64,000 bases of DNA from Schistosoma mansoni (Eukaryota > Platyhelminthes > Trematoda > Strigeidida > Schistosomatidae). Under the pieces are notes generated by a model that saw nothing but the letters and a program-made list of their open reading frames with translations, did no database searches and was not told the origin of the DNA. Where the stretch lies: assembly GCF_000237925.1 (NCBI RefSeq), contig NC_031502.1:18660909-18724908 (forward strand), read 5' to 3'. Position numbers and translations under genes: made by a program. Shown in pieces: positions 1-13,000 of this stretch (the first letter of the stretch is position 1; every line of letters starts with the position of its first letter).

Positions 1-924
1 TTAACCTTCGATATACTTCACCTTTTCACTGCTATTTGTGTTTAGTTCAAAGATTTACAACTATTCAGAAGATGAGTCAGCAGAAAACAGTCAAAGTAAT
101 TCAACTGACTGTAAGAAAATTTAAATGATGACACATTAACACTATTTTTCATGATTCTTTTCTAAGTGAAGTAGACAATATTATCTTCAACAACCTTCTG
201 AGTAATAACTACAGCTTTATTGACATATTAGTTTAAAGCAATTTGCAGCAGGCCACATTTATTTTTATGAAGCCTGTAATCCTTGAGTGAAAGATATTTA
301 TTCAGTTTACCACGGCATTTATACTTGCTGGTGTACACGAGAACGACCTAATCCATAACTTCCTCCTCATCTTAGTCTTCAGCGAAAAAACTGATCAATT
401 AGTCATAAATTTGACCAGTCGTTACCCAAACCTAACTTTGATTATACTGAGCATAAAAGACATGTCATCCAAAATTATTTGTTTTACCAAATTTTCTGTG
501 TAATAAGATGTCGTTATAAAGAGGAAAAAGGCTATTTCGCTATTTCACTCTGTAAGTTTAAATAATGCAGTAATGCATTAGGAATCTAATGAAGTGTTTA
601 TTTATTGTGACTTAAAGTGAATCTCAGAAGCTGATGATATCTTATTTGTTGCTTTTAACTGGTTACTAATCATTTTTTCTTTTTTTTAAAATTTACTTCA
701 GTTAAACAAATTAGTCACGTTTTACAAGGATCACAATGTAAGTCAGTTTCCATTACTTATGAGCTCAGACAAATGGCAGCTATAACTTTTTTGTTAATGG
801 GGGAAGATGATGTGAACAGGGAATCAAATATGCCATAACAAACAACGGGATCCATTTTTGGAGACGTTATTTCATATAAGTCATTATATGTGAAAAAATT
901 ATATTTGAAATAGTCTTAGCGACT

Positions 925-990
925 GAAATTTAAATAATTCCAACGTTTCGTCCAGCTAACTTGTCTGGACTTCTTTAAATTAAAGCCTGA
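925..990 (-). repeat. Penelope-like terminal fragment with hammerhead-like motif
   Basis: The minus strand has GTCCAG-ACAAGTTAG-CTGGAC followed at once by GAAACGTTGGAATTA: a perfect 6-bp stem II and the conserved GAAA. The CTGANGA box is decayed (TTAAAGA). The sequence after GAAAC aligns with that at 31938. Penelope-like elements are known to carry hammerhead motifs; assignment here is inferred. Confidence 0.5.
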
Positions 991-1048
991 AAAATGCTAA
1001 TATTTAGTTTTGTCTTAAAGTTATTGTATAAACTATAAGCTTTTATAA

Positions 1049-1229
1049 GCGAAGATGGATACTGGCTAGCAGCGGAATCCAGAACACGCGTCTCGTCCTT
1101 TTCGGGACTCGTCAGCTGGATGACCTGCATCTCAGAGTTGATGTTCACTCTGGGACTCGAACCCAGCACCGTTCGCTTCAAATGCCATCGCGTTGTCCAC
1201 TTAGCTGCTGACTCTTGATAGCCACTTGC
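1049..1229 (-). mobile_element. Sm-alpha-type SINE with degenerate hammerhead
   Basis: Same structure as the 16.3-kb copy. The B box GGTTCGAGTCCC is intact. The ribozyme keeps CTGACGA and a GTCC/GGAC stem II, but GAAA has become GAGA and the cleavage triplet is altered (GTGTTC in place of GCGTCC), so self-cleavage is unlikely. Confidence 0.85.
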
Positions 1230-2741
1230 CTGTGCAATGGGGTGTCATTAGAATTCGCTCCACAATTCGCAAGTGCAACTGAACATTTTATTTGAAATCA
1301 TTCACATTGCCTCCTTGGAACCATTGTCAAGAGTACTTAATAAACTGGTGAAAAGATAATCTAGTAGAGTGAGTAGCATTTGAAGTGATAAATTTAACAT
1401 TCTGTTAATGCATGTAGGAGCAATTAACCATTGACTAATTCACCCTCAAGTTTTAAATATATCAAAGTTAAGCTGTATTAGTGGAGTGACAGTAATACAA
1501 AACCGAAACAACAAATTTAAAATGGCTATATTTGATAGAAATTCTTGAAGTAACTTGTATCATTATAAAGTTCATAGTAAACATCTTGATTAAATTTTTG
1601 TTTAATCGGTAGCTTAAGCGTTTTGTTTTTGTTATCTACAAAACTGTAAACAATATAATTTCCTTTAGCTTTTATGTTGAGAATCCCATCTAAAAACCAC
1701 TTTACAATTCCTAAAAATAGTAGATAAGTTAAATCGGTTTTCGTGAGTTTTATGCTGAAAATAATAGAATCTTAATTTCTTAATTTAAAACAAAATACTT
1801 GAATTCAGCTAGAATGATATGCTTCAATTAGTGATATAAAAATTAATTGAACTCTATTACCACACGTACTAGTTTCTGAGATAAGGATAATTTATCCCAT
1901 TGTTTGATAGTGTTACTACCCATAACTGATTGGTTTTCTATTATCAACGAACTGGTGAACATCTCCCCTTGTGAACAGATCTATCAACTTTATATCGGCT
2001 TTCATAATGTTATGTATTTATCATCAACGAATGAAATGTTTACTTAGTGATAATCAACACTTATTTATGTCAATTTCAACGACTATTCCCAACACAAAAA
2101 ACTACAGTTATCGTACTAAACCTGAAAAAGTAGTATATTTATGATGAAAGAAATAATCGAAATAACGTTATTATTTGTTTCTATAAAAAACAACTCAATA
2201 AATGATGAATTGATGTCTCATAAAATTCTATTTATACGAAGATCAATCGAAATGTTTTAGACTTAGTTCTCATTAGTAAAAAATAATAACAAGAAAGCAC
2301 CAAATTCTGACGTATACCTTAATACAATCATGAAGCTGTTACAAAATCAGTACTTTCATCAAGAAACAAAGGTGTAACACAGAGATTTATTAGAGTATTT
2401 ACAGTGTTTACAACGAATTTATCCAAAATAATAAAAATAACTCATAGTGTCATTGAATAAGAAAAAGAGAATTTAGCGGAGAAAATTTCCTTTTCGACGA
2501 AATCATTTACTTAAGTTGTACATTCGTATATAAATAGTTGTGGATATATGGAAAATATATGTCTACAGGAGGATAGGAAAGATTGTATCATAAATTGATT
2601 CGAGAATAAATAACAAATGAGGTTACGTACTAATCGAGGTGTAGGGAAGAAAATAATTTATGGGTCAGATAATAGTCCAATTGACAGATATGATGAAAAG
2701 CGACAAACACAAAGGTCATAGTAATAAAATGAATAATAATG

Positions 2742-3014
2742 GATGTGTATCGATAAATTTAATTGCTCATGTGAGGTGCGTTACATAGGTCACACAAAGC
2801 GATCACTTTTCAAACGCATCTTGCGACACTATCCGGCTTCGCTATTAAAAGGAGCTCTTCTTTTAAAGTAATCTACAGAGTCAAAGGAACTGGATTGAAA
2901 GGGGCTTGAATCAAGATTTTATGCATCGTTGATGCATTGGCAATCCACGAACTCAAGGCTGAACTTTGCGAGCAGAAACGATTTGTCCAACCTCTCACCC
3001 TTCCCTGGATGGGT
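2742..3014 (+). pseudogene. Penelope-like element fragment: GIY-YIG endonuclease end
   Basis: One frame reads CSCEVRYIGHTKRSLFKRIL and RHYP, the YIG-containing part of a Penelope-type GIY-YIG nuclease. After a shift, a second frame reads VIYRVKG, DALAIHELKAELCEQKRF and VQPLTLPW, the usual C-terminal end. Stops and a frameshift show it is dead. It lies downstream of the EGF/LG gene. Confidence 0.72.
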
Positions 3015-3377
3015 ATGTTTCTGTTATTTTTCTGCCTGTTTTTCTGTGCTTTTGTTTGATAATTTTTTAAATTTCTGTTTTGCATTTTAGACTCTAATCA
3101 GTAATTAACATTACCTTATACAAATTTTTTTATATATAGTTGAATCTAGTGTTCAATTATTCAGCTTGGTGATCGTATTTTATTTCCTAACCGATAAGAT
3201 TAGTGGTAAAGAAGGTTTCACACAACTTAAAAAGGATGAAAGTTTAAATTTATTTTCTATTGTTTATTTGAATCTTCCCATTGATGTTTAGGAATGCAAT
3301 TGATCAGTCTCTTATTAGAATATGTACATACTGTACGGATCGCATCGATATTGCCTTAACTCACAAGTATTATAAGA

Positions 3378-3600
3378 AAAGATGAATGGTGACTAGCACT
3401 GAAATCCATGACGCAAGTTTTGTCCTGTCTGGGACTCGTCAGCTGAGTGTGCATGCACCCCAGATTTGATATTCACTCTGGGACTTGAACCCACTTGAAA
3501 CGCCATCGCGTTATCCACTTAGCAGATGCATCCAGCAGACGAGTCTCAAATAGGAAGATAGGCGTGTTATGGATTCCACTGCTAGCTACCATCCATCTTT
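3378..3600. mobile_element. Two Sm-alpha SINE copies in inverted, head-to-head arrangement
   Basis: About 3378-3525 is a minus copy (CTGACGA intact, GAAA changed to AAAA, B box degraded). About 3526-3600 is the ribozyme end of a second copy in plus orientation (CAGACGAG core, GAAA lost). The two terminal stretches ATGAATGGTGACTAGCACTG and its partner form inverted outer ends. Neither ribozyme should be active. Confidence 0.75.
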
Positions 3601-4366
3601 ATGTAGTCCTTCATTTATAGTCATAAATTTTATACTCTCATCGTTAACACGAATAAGAATAGCCAGCTTAGAAAAGATAATTTAATAAGAATGTATTTTA
3701 ATAAATTGGAATCATTATGATAGTCTGTTACATTACTACTCATTTTAGTTACAATATCATTATTGAATATAGTACAATCTTTTAGGAGGCATTGGATTCG
3801 GTTCAATAATTCTACCAAATCTTTTGGCTTAACTATCAACAGAGAACTTTTATGTATCGTTTCAAAAGAAATAAATTTCATTTATTCATATTACAAATAT
3901 GAATTCAGGTATATTTTTGTTTTATTCTCCAGTAAAATTGCTCGATTCGCATCGATTATTTTTATATAAACAAAGAAAATCTTATAAAAGATATTGAATA
4001 TTTAACAGATTGTTACAAAAAGCATTTTGATTATTACATTAGAATATGAATTTACTCCTGAAAGAAACCTTTAAAAAGTAACCCATATTCCCTAATAGAA
4101 GATACTGCACCGTATTCATTTCATTTAAAAGAAAGAAAAAGTACAATGAAAAAACGTGTAAAAGTTTGTTTTATTTAATTCAATTTATTGAAAATTAGGA
4201 TCATTTCAAAATCCCTACCAATTTATATTCAATGTGGAAAGTTTTGTAAAACAAATTTTGAATTCAAAATGGGAAATATTCAGTTGTATGAAGTTAATTA
4301 AGTGATCGTATCGTTTGAACTTGATATTAGGACGATAAGCTTGATAAATTGACTTAATATTTAGTA

Positions 4367-4735
4367 GGGGTTTTGTGGAGATTTAATATTTTCATATTCG
4401 AAAGCATGAGTCAATTGAAGCTAGACAAACAAGGAAAACCTGAAAGCACTGAGCGGCCGTTTCTCCTTGAGTTCTAGTGAGAAGCAGTGACCAGTGGAGT
4501 TCAAACCACGTCTGTTGTGAGATAGGAACTCACTGAAGAAAATTGGTGAACGGTTGCTCAACTTCGTGAATTAATATTTGTTTAAATTACATTTTAAAAT
4601 CACTATTTAGCAAACTAATTGTATTTTATATAGTTGAAACGGCCATCCAATGCTTCCAGGTTTTTCATGGTGGTCTAGCTTCAATTGGCTCATGATTTCA
4701 ACCATATAAAATTACTAAATTCTGCGCAAAACCCC
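4367..4735. repeat. ~370-bp inverted-repeat element of the second family
   Basis: The outer ~95 bp are inverted copies: the left arm GGGGTTTTGTGGAGATTTAA pairs with the right-arm end TCTGCGCAAAACCCC, and both contain GAGTCAATTGAAGCTAGAC and a CCTG-AAGCA-CTG block. It behaves like a MITE or two SINE copies placed tail to tail. Confidence 0.6.
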
Positions 4736-4974
4736 CTTCTGATAAAACTCGTTGTATGTTAAAAGTAACAAAAGATTCACAACGTTTATTGTAATGAAAA
4801 ATAAATGCCCAGCTGTAATTCAAATAGTTGAAAAGTAGTGCATTTTATGGTTGACCACTTTACAGACTCAACTATAATAGCATACATAACCCAGTAAGAA
4901 AATAATCCTTTTAAATTTATCCACTGTATTACCTAGTTATAAGAATATAGTCTATACTTATTTCTTGAGATCAT

Positions 4975-5160
4975 GAGACGATCAGTGTTAGACCACTATT
5001 TAAATCCTGGAAGCAATGGACAGCTATTCCGTCCTAAAATGAGACTCCACAACAGTACGCACCAATGATGCTGCCCGTGGGATTCTAACTCGGGACCTTC
5101 GGTCTCGCTCAAGTGCTTAACCTTTGAACCGCTGTGCTAGCATACAACGGTGTTAATGCC
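4975..5160 (-). repeat. Second tRNA-headed SINE-like repeat family, copy
   Basis: The minus strand starts with a tRNA-like GCTAGCACAGCGGTTCAAAG and a GAGTTAGAATCCC B-box-like block and ends in a body with CAATGGACAGCTATTCCGTC (plus-strand sense) and CCAGGATTTAAATAGTGG. It shares that body with the repeats at 36455 and 13265. Different from the Sm-alpha family; no hammerhead. Confidence 0.5.
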
Positions 5161-6125
5161 TGACATCAACCAATCCACTATTTAATGAAAAAAACAGTCC
5201 AGTTAATCACCTCTTTAAATGAGAATTAACAGGATCTTAATGAACAGCCTAGTCGTACGGATTCATTTCATCATCACTCGTTAAAATGTAACACAAAACT
5301 AAATGTTTTATTTCAGTTAATGGTACCAATGCATTCTATAAGTAGTCACATGATAAAGGTTTTATTAGCAGAATATCACCTGGTAGACTTCCTGTACTCT
5401 TTATGAACAGATGTGTCATCGCAAAAGTACATTTTATTCGCGTAATCAGTAAATACAGTCAGCCGTAGAGTTGTTGTGGTATTTTTCTCCACGTTTATTT
5501 GAACTCTTTACTAAACTTTACTTTCTTCTTTAGTGTTCATTTTTAATTGAAAAGCGTTGTTATAAAAAAAATTTTATAAATCAAGGATACTATGAAAGAA
5601 AATAATTAATTTACTTCAGTTATCCCTAATAACCAACTATTCACTCTTCATAACTGAATCAGTATCATGTCAAGTCAAACAAGTTAATCTCCATAAGATT
5701 GAGTTCTGCGTAGTAGGAAGTGTTGTTGTCGATCAACAAGCCTCTAGACATAAACGTTTTACAGCTCTTTATTCATTTATTGAAGGAACTTAAAGGAGTA
5801 TCTATTTGTTAGACTGAAAAATATAATGCCTTATTTTATTCACTTCAATAGGATTTCGACATAATTTATACTACACTTTACATAATAACACACATAGTAA
5901 GATATTAGCTAGTCATTTTCATCATATCATTTTTAAAAATAACATAGGTATAACGGTCAGCCAACTTGTTGATGGTAATCCAGAATTTCAAACGTATGAA
6001 GCCCTCTGTTTATGATGATTAGAAAACCTTTTTCAGTAAGCGCTGATTTACATCAACATTAAATACATTGGTCACTACAAATATTTTGGATCATTTTTAA
6101 TTTTAATCATACTTTTCAGAAATCA

Positions 6126-6250
6126 GTTTTGCGGAGATTTTTAGTAATTTTATAGTTGAAATCATGAGTCAATTGAAGTAAGACCAGGTATCCATAGTGG
6201 TCTAAATTCAATTGATTCATGATTTCAACTATAAAATTGATTCCACTTGT
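6126..6250. repeat. Short hairpin element of the second family
   Basis: Arms ATTTTATAGTTGAAATCATG and its inverse CATGATTTCAACTATAAAAT with only a ~45-bp middle: a nearly perfect fold-back of the arm sequence seen at 4367 and 32790. Confidence 0.65.
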
Positions 6251-6853
6251 TTAACGCTCATTTTGTTGCTAAAGCTGTCAATATGCTATCTGAAAGTGTG
6301 AGTTTGGTAGGTGACAGAAATTTATTATAGACTGTGAACCATTACAATTAGATAAACTTGCCTAAAAATTTATAGTAAGAAAGTCCAGTCGTTTTGATTA
6401 AGTGATTTATGAAGTTCTATTCATTTTTAATTTGATATATATTCGGGATGAATGTTATTTTCATAGGTGACTTCATTCCTATTTTTATTACTATTTGTCC
6501 TGTGAATGTAAAACTGATACATAATTTGCCCTCTTACAGGATGAAGAATTCAAAGATGACAAATTTCAAGTTATACAAAAAGAAGAAATCTAATAGACCA
6601 AGTGAATATGTAAAGATGCAGGTTACAGACTATAACTGCTTTGTTTAAAGAGTTAGCTTTAAAGAAAGCAAACAAACTGGAATGACCATATGTTATTAAT
6701 AGTAATTACAAACTTCACTTTACGAGTTATTGTTATGTCCAATGCACTAATATTAAATAACTGGTTAGTATCATTGAATGTATACTGAAAATAAGTCTTG
6801 AAAGTGTAATTATAAATCAAATAACACAAAAAATATCTTTGCTTCTAATTAAC

Positions 6854-6859
6854 TTTATT
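6854..6859 (-). terminator. Polyadenylation signal AATAAA of the EGF/LG gene
   Basis: The minus strand reads AATAAA 11 bases downstream of the stop codon, giving a very short 3' UTR. The position fits a cleavage signal, but single hexamers are common in DNA this AT-rich. Confidence 0.55.
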
Positions 6860-6870
6860 CACTCCTTAAT

Positions 6871-7067
6871 TCATGTGCATTGAGTAATATCGTTCCCGTC
6901 AGCAACACTGCCAAATGAAGTAGGATGTCCATTAATTTCTAACTTCTTTATACAACCATTGAAATTTTTGGATTTGATAAAAATGTTCTCCTTATGTGAA
7001 GATGAATATCCATTACTCATTAGTTCCAGGTATCTTCTTTGTGCATGTAGAGTTTCAGGGATTCCTC
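6871..7067 (-). CDS. Final exon: end of laminin-G domain 3 and stop codon
   Basis: Acceptor CTTTTAG before 7067, phase 1 in. It encodes the LG carboxyl signature: a Gly-Gly-Ile-Pro-Glu turn, then [17 protein letters not shown] and a terminal Cys (DITQCT), followed by TGA at 6873-6871. Ending right after the final LG cysteine, with a polyadenylation signal a few bases on, makes this a convincing 3' end. At least one exon linking it to 10313 is missing. Confidence 0.85.
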
Positions 7068-10000
7068 CTAAAAGAAAAGTAGCATTAGTCATTTATATAA
7101 CAATACAAATTTTATATAAGAATAGTCTATTAGAAGCGCCTAACTATTAATATAATAATAAATTGGTAGTTTTAAGAACTTAAATCAGACCTAATTTTCA
7201 TGTTTTCATCGCTTTAGAAAGATCGAGTGGTGAACAGATTAAACAAATGCAAAATACTTAACATTTTCCTATAAGAGATGATTTACGTTAAATGAATTAT
7301 CGGGAACATTTGGGATAGTGATTATTTATTGCACACTTTTAAGGTCTTTAAAATGGCATGTCTACGGGAATTTTTTGATCGATTCAGTGACATGTAGCAA
7401 CAAAATGTTTCTATGTTTTCATATTTCCGTCATAAGATGTTACTTAATAATATTTATTACTCTTAAAAATTTATCTGGTTATTACCTACCTCTATAGCAA
7501 ATAGAAATCTTTCAGTTTAATTGACAAACGTACGGTATTTTACCTGGTACTCCATAAATAATAACCTGTTTGGTCATGCAGGTATCTTGTTTATTAAGCA
7601 GTTGTACGAAATACGAGCGGAAATAATTGCGACATGAAAGGTGTACTATGATATTGTCAGATATCAACTATCCAATGTAAATTCTTCTGGTGTAACGATA
7701 ACATACTATCATTTACAGATGTAAATTTTAAGAATCATCATTACGATGAAATATACATCTGTTTACCAAAGAACATTTTGACTGATGTTTAGTCTACAAT
7801 AAATTCATCAGTTATTAACAATTAGCAATCTTTCAATAATGAAAACACTTCATAATTCGTCTGAATCCGTCAAGTGTTTGAGATTTCGTAAATCAATTTT
7901 CGTACTCATAAATCAATTTTTTCCAAAAAAAACTAAATGGCACATTTACTACTTTATTAATAATTCTCTGACTCTTCTGTCATTCCAATGAGTTTACTTA
8001 GAAAATGACCATAACGTTATATTCACAATTGTTGTTTGGGTTTGAAAAATTAAATATTCTTTAGTAAACGTAGCATGGAGTCCACTTACAGAGAAGACGT
8101 ACAACTTTAGGTTGTTCTACGTTAAATGAAGTGATAACTCCTTACTATATTTCTATTCTGCTTTTTAATCACAACATTTATTTCCATTAGTAACAATGAT
8201 AATTTAAACAGAATTAGATGAGCTATATTATTTGCTTTTAAAAATGATGATCTGATTTAAAGAGGAATGAAAACTTTAATGGTATGAATAAAAAAAGACG
8301 TTATCGATTTACCAATAAACAACTGAACCGGTTGCACTTCATTTTCTTTAAAATAGATTTGAGCAACTTGTGATTGGTTGATAAATAGTGTGATGGCCTT
8401 TGAACTTCTAGATAGCAAGGATTAGAAATCAAAGATTTATTTCAATAAGTCAACACTTGATATTCGGAGCAAGAAACCAGTGAAACAACATGTGACATAA
8501 ATATTCTTATCAGAATGGGGATTTATGGAGAATGTGTTAACTTTAATGATTGAATTTAGGAGTTGATCTAAGCTAAACCACCACTGTAAACCTGGAATCA
8601 CTGAACTGCCTTTTCATCCACTGCTGAGGAGTCTCATACTAAGATGAAACGGCCATCCAGTGATTCCAGGTTTTTAGTGGTGGTCTAGCTCAGATCAACT
8701 CATGAATTCAGCTTAAATATTCCATGATAATAATATCATGGTGATTATGGTTCATCTAAACCAACAGAATATACCAATTCTGCAAAATGTGGCTGTAGGA
8801 GAAATATAGTTACACAAAAGACCTAGAACATATCTACCTAACGTCAATATTTGATCATTTCAAACACCATAGTAGTAGTCGAGTTTATCCAAATTCCTAT
8901 ACTTATTTTGTTCGATTTATAAATATCGTTGTTAAACAGAGCTTGAAACAGAATTTCCGAAGCGAAAGTTTACGACTACACATTATCTATCCATGGTAAA
9001 ATGAACGTGATTATGTATAAAGATGAAAAAACTCTGAGTAATAAAATTGACGGTCTTTTCAAATACGTAGATGTTTTGGCCATACAGTACATGAAATAAG
9101 AAGTAAGTCTTAGGATGCGATATACACTATGTCATGAAAATCTACTTTTTGTTCTCTGCTGCACTAAAACGATGAATATACAAAAAGGATTGTCTTTTAT
9201 TTTTTTTAGTTGACGATCAATTTTTATTTATTACTAATCCCAATTACTTGAAGATGATATCTTTCATGGTTCTGGAAAAACTTTATCTCAAAAAGGAATG
9301 TAACTATTTATAACAGTTGATTTGACCAAGACAAGTTTTGAGAGAACCCTAGAAAGAATTTTACTGTCTTTTATGTAGGACTTATAAATGCAAATCTGTT
9401 GTAGAATACAACCTGCCACGAACACTGCAAGGTAAACAGCTTCCGTTTCTTTACACAACCTCGACTATTGGATAAGAAAATCGACTATGTGATTTGTATG
9501 TATAAATAAAATGAAATGAAAGCAGAGGAAGTCGATGAACACAGCATACTGAATGGTGAAGATGGATCACACGGCGCGACAATATATGACGGATTGAGCA
9601 AAACGAGTGTATACATATAATCTTGTACTAAACCGCAAAAGCTATTAGTATTTTGAACCACCCAAATAGTTAGATTACCTTTAATATATAGTGCAAAACT
9701 ATTATGCGACAAATTTCATGGCGACCCAGTATGTTTTGATGACTTAACGGAATATTAAGAATAAATCATAGATGCTGATGTGAGGTATCTAAGTGGACTT
9801 TTTCGATGATCTAACCAGTGATTTTGATATCTATGGACAAAAGTCTGCTAAATAGCAAATGAGAGTGTTTGGCTCAGAAGATGAATGCTAAACTCCATAT
9901 AATTTGTCATTTTATCACTCAGGAGCTTGAAATCCCATATTTAAAGCGATCTCTTAGTTTTCCTTAACTTTTCATGGTAATTTATAAGATAAATCTGTCA

Positions 10001-13000
10001 AAATTCGCCTTAAATTTAAATATTTTCTTCTAAAACTAAAATTTCCAAGAGTACATTTCAAGAGAATATTTAAAGCATTTACAGTTTTTGGAACTCCTCA
10101 TCCTACTCTCTTCTCGAACTAAATATGAATGATTGCCAAACATTACTATTAATGACTCTCGAATTAAGTATCCATTTGAATAAGTTTTATAAGTAAGAAC
10201 AAAGTTTGCTACGGACCCTTTGCGCAAAGATTTACATGTCATTCATTGAACATATTTTTAAGTCATGTCAACACAAATAAAAAAAACTGTATATCTGTCA
10301 ATAGTGACTAACTTTGTGAGTAAAAGTTTGTGCCAATCGTGTCCCAACTCTAATTCCTCCGAAATGTCATACATTTGTATCAGCATACGCTGGCTAAATT
10401 GGTTGCGGCCAATTTTCCATAATTCATCATTGTTCAAAGACTGATTTGTCAGGTTAGATGAAGTGACTATATATTTTTCAGTCTCTACATACTCTAGACC
10501 TAATTTTAGTCTTTTGGTGGGAAGAAGCTGAATTAAAATATTTTGTATTTTGTGTACACTTTGAAATACACCATAGACCAAATATTGTTTGAACAACTTA
10601 ACTGACGCATTATTTGTTGACGGATAATTTTTCATAGAAGTAATGCCATTTCCAAAACTTTTGTTGGATAGCCGAAATTCAAGCGATATATGATAGTGAC
10701 GACTATTGGGTCTAAAAGGTAAATCAGAAAAGATTAACAGTGAATGTCGAAAGTCCTCTCATTAAGTTAATATCCTCGCAGTTACGATCCAACACCACAG
10801 AAAATAAAATGCTTAGTAAGAAAGTTGACAGAATTTATTCAGACAATATTGTTGAACCAGAAAATAGCAAAATAACAGAAGAGTTATCAGCAATACATAG
10901 AAATAATCTCCCGAAAATCCAAACTCTAACTTAGCAAATAATACTCATACACCAAGGGGAACAGTACTCGAATTTTTCATAGAACCGGTTAACACGTGGT
11001 TATTGACAAAAGTTAGTAGTTCATTGATTAATCTAACATCGGAAGCTATTAATTCTAAATTGTTTTTTCTCATTGTACATCGTATTGCTCCTAGAATATG
11101 TGGGCAATGTTACAATTATTATGACTAAGTTATTGTAATATAGACATACTAGTTATCTAAGATTGATTTTCTTAGTTTTTAGGTTTGAATATAAATTAGG
11201 CTGTCAATTCAGCATCATGAGGTAAGGGCTGGGTCATTTCTAACAGAATTAAAATTTTATAGAATTTACGGGATTACTGATGAAATAAAAAAGATAAAAA
11301 TAAAAGCTTCCCATCGTTTACCTTCTTTTGAGAAATCAGAGGTTTTTGAGTTCATTCCCTTTATTCAATAAACAGTCTATTCACATTAACTAGATTTATA
11401 AAAGTTTTTGAAGGGAATTTAATAATTAAAACTTTCAACAAAAATCATTTTTAACTGGGAATGAACTTCACAGTATTTCTCTGGAAGAAGTAAAATAATA
11501 GTCCCCACAACATTATGAAGTTGAATTTCACTTGATTATACTATCATCCCAGACTAACATCACTTGTAAATTCAATGAATTACAATAAAAACTGGACAGA
11601 CGTTTCGATGACTGGAGTTGTAAATGCAAATTTTCGGACCATTAATCCGTAATCCAAATGTATTGTTATTGCTGAGATAGCTGAATAGTTCGTGTAAAAT
11701 CACCAAACCATTTTAGACTAGAGTGAAACAAATACCCAATAATTCAGGTGATATTAGTTCAGGAATGTGAACTGACTTCAAGTTAAAGAAATGTTGAGAG
11801 CCTACTATCGTTATAACTGTGCTTGTCATATGATTAAACAGAAAAATACTCATATTTCTTATTCACTAAAATCGTTCGAGATTTAATTTTCAAGCGACTC
11901 GACTAAATACCTGATATTCACAAAACACACTCGGTGTATTTTGTTTCTACCATAAATTTGGATTTGAAATAAAACATTGTATTTTAAACATTTTAAGTCA
12001 TTCTGTCATCACTGATCAATCCTCTCCAAAGTATGCCGATAAAGAAGACCGTACAACCTCTGGAGTGGTTTAAAAATATAACAATCTATCGCTCATACTC
12101 TGTCGTAAAGGATTTGACTACATATTTCATCACAACACTCGTCTCATAGCAATGATTATAATTTCATGAACATAATGTTGTTCAACTGATCAAAATTTCG
12201 GGTTTGTAGGCCAGTACTGTTGCATTCATAATAAAAAGGAAAGCAGAAGCCAGATTAAAAAGATATTATAAACGTTAAAAATTCTTTACCAACCTATAAT
12301 TTAATGAGTTCGTTGTGAATTTCACGAAACTGTTTTCTCCAAATGCAGCTGATTGCTTCCCCTGCCAATTAATTTCTTAATGAATATTATCAATGGGTGT
12401 TTAGAGAAAAGATAAAAACATAAACTGAAAATGATAAAATTTCAGTTATTTTGACTACTAATTAGCTCAATAACAATTTCAGTTATCGCATTCTTTTTCC
12501 CTCAATGATGTTCTCTATCTGATTATGCTTATTGACAGTTTAGTATTAAATATAGGCTGCTGACGTGCTGTGCAATACTAGTTTCCTCAGTAATTAGATC
12601 GGCTTTCGCTCCGATCATCAGTTTTTAAGGACTCACTACTTAAATCAGGATTACATGTAAATATTGAAAAATTTGATTTTGATATGATATTGATAGCGTT
12701 TTATTATCTCTTTAGAATAGTGTATCCATCTGCTTGACTAATAAGGGTTTGGTTATTGTACAAACTTTAGAGTACAATTTTTATAAATTCACGAGTTATG
12801 TTGTTTGTTTGTGAGAAACTTTGGCTATTCAGACTTTCGTGAGTATTTTCCGCATACACTATGGAAAATTCAAACAAAGTAATTTATATCAAATGGAGAA
12901 ATTTTGTTCAAATAGGGGTAGCTTGGCATATCATCAGTCTTGAACATTATTTCGTAGTCACTTTAAAGATTACTGAGACAAATGAACATTCACGAGAATG

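Noticed and set aside
1100-1200. Possible tRNA gene from the GGTTCGAGTCCC B box
   Set aside because: The cloverleaf is not complete and the same sequence recurs with a ribozyme tail, so it is the head of a SINE.
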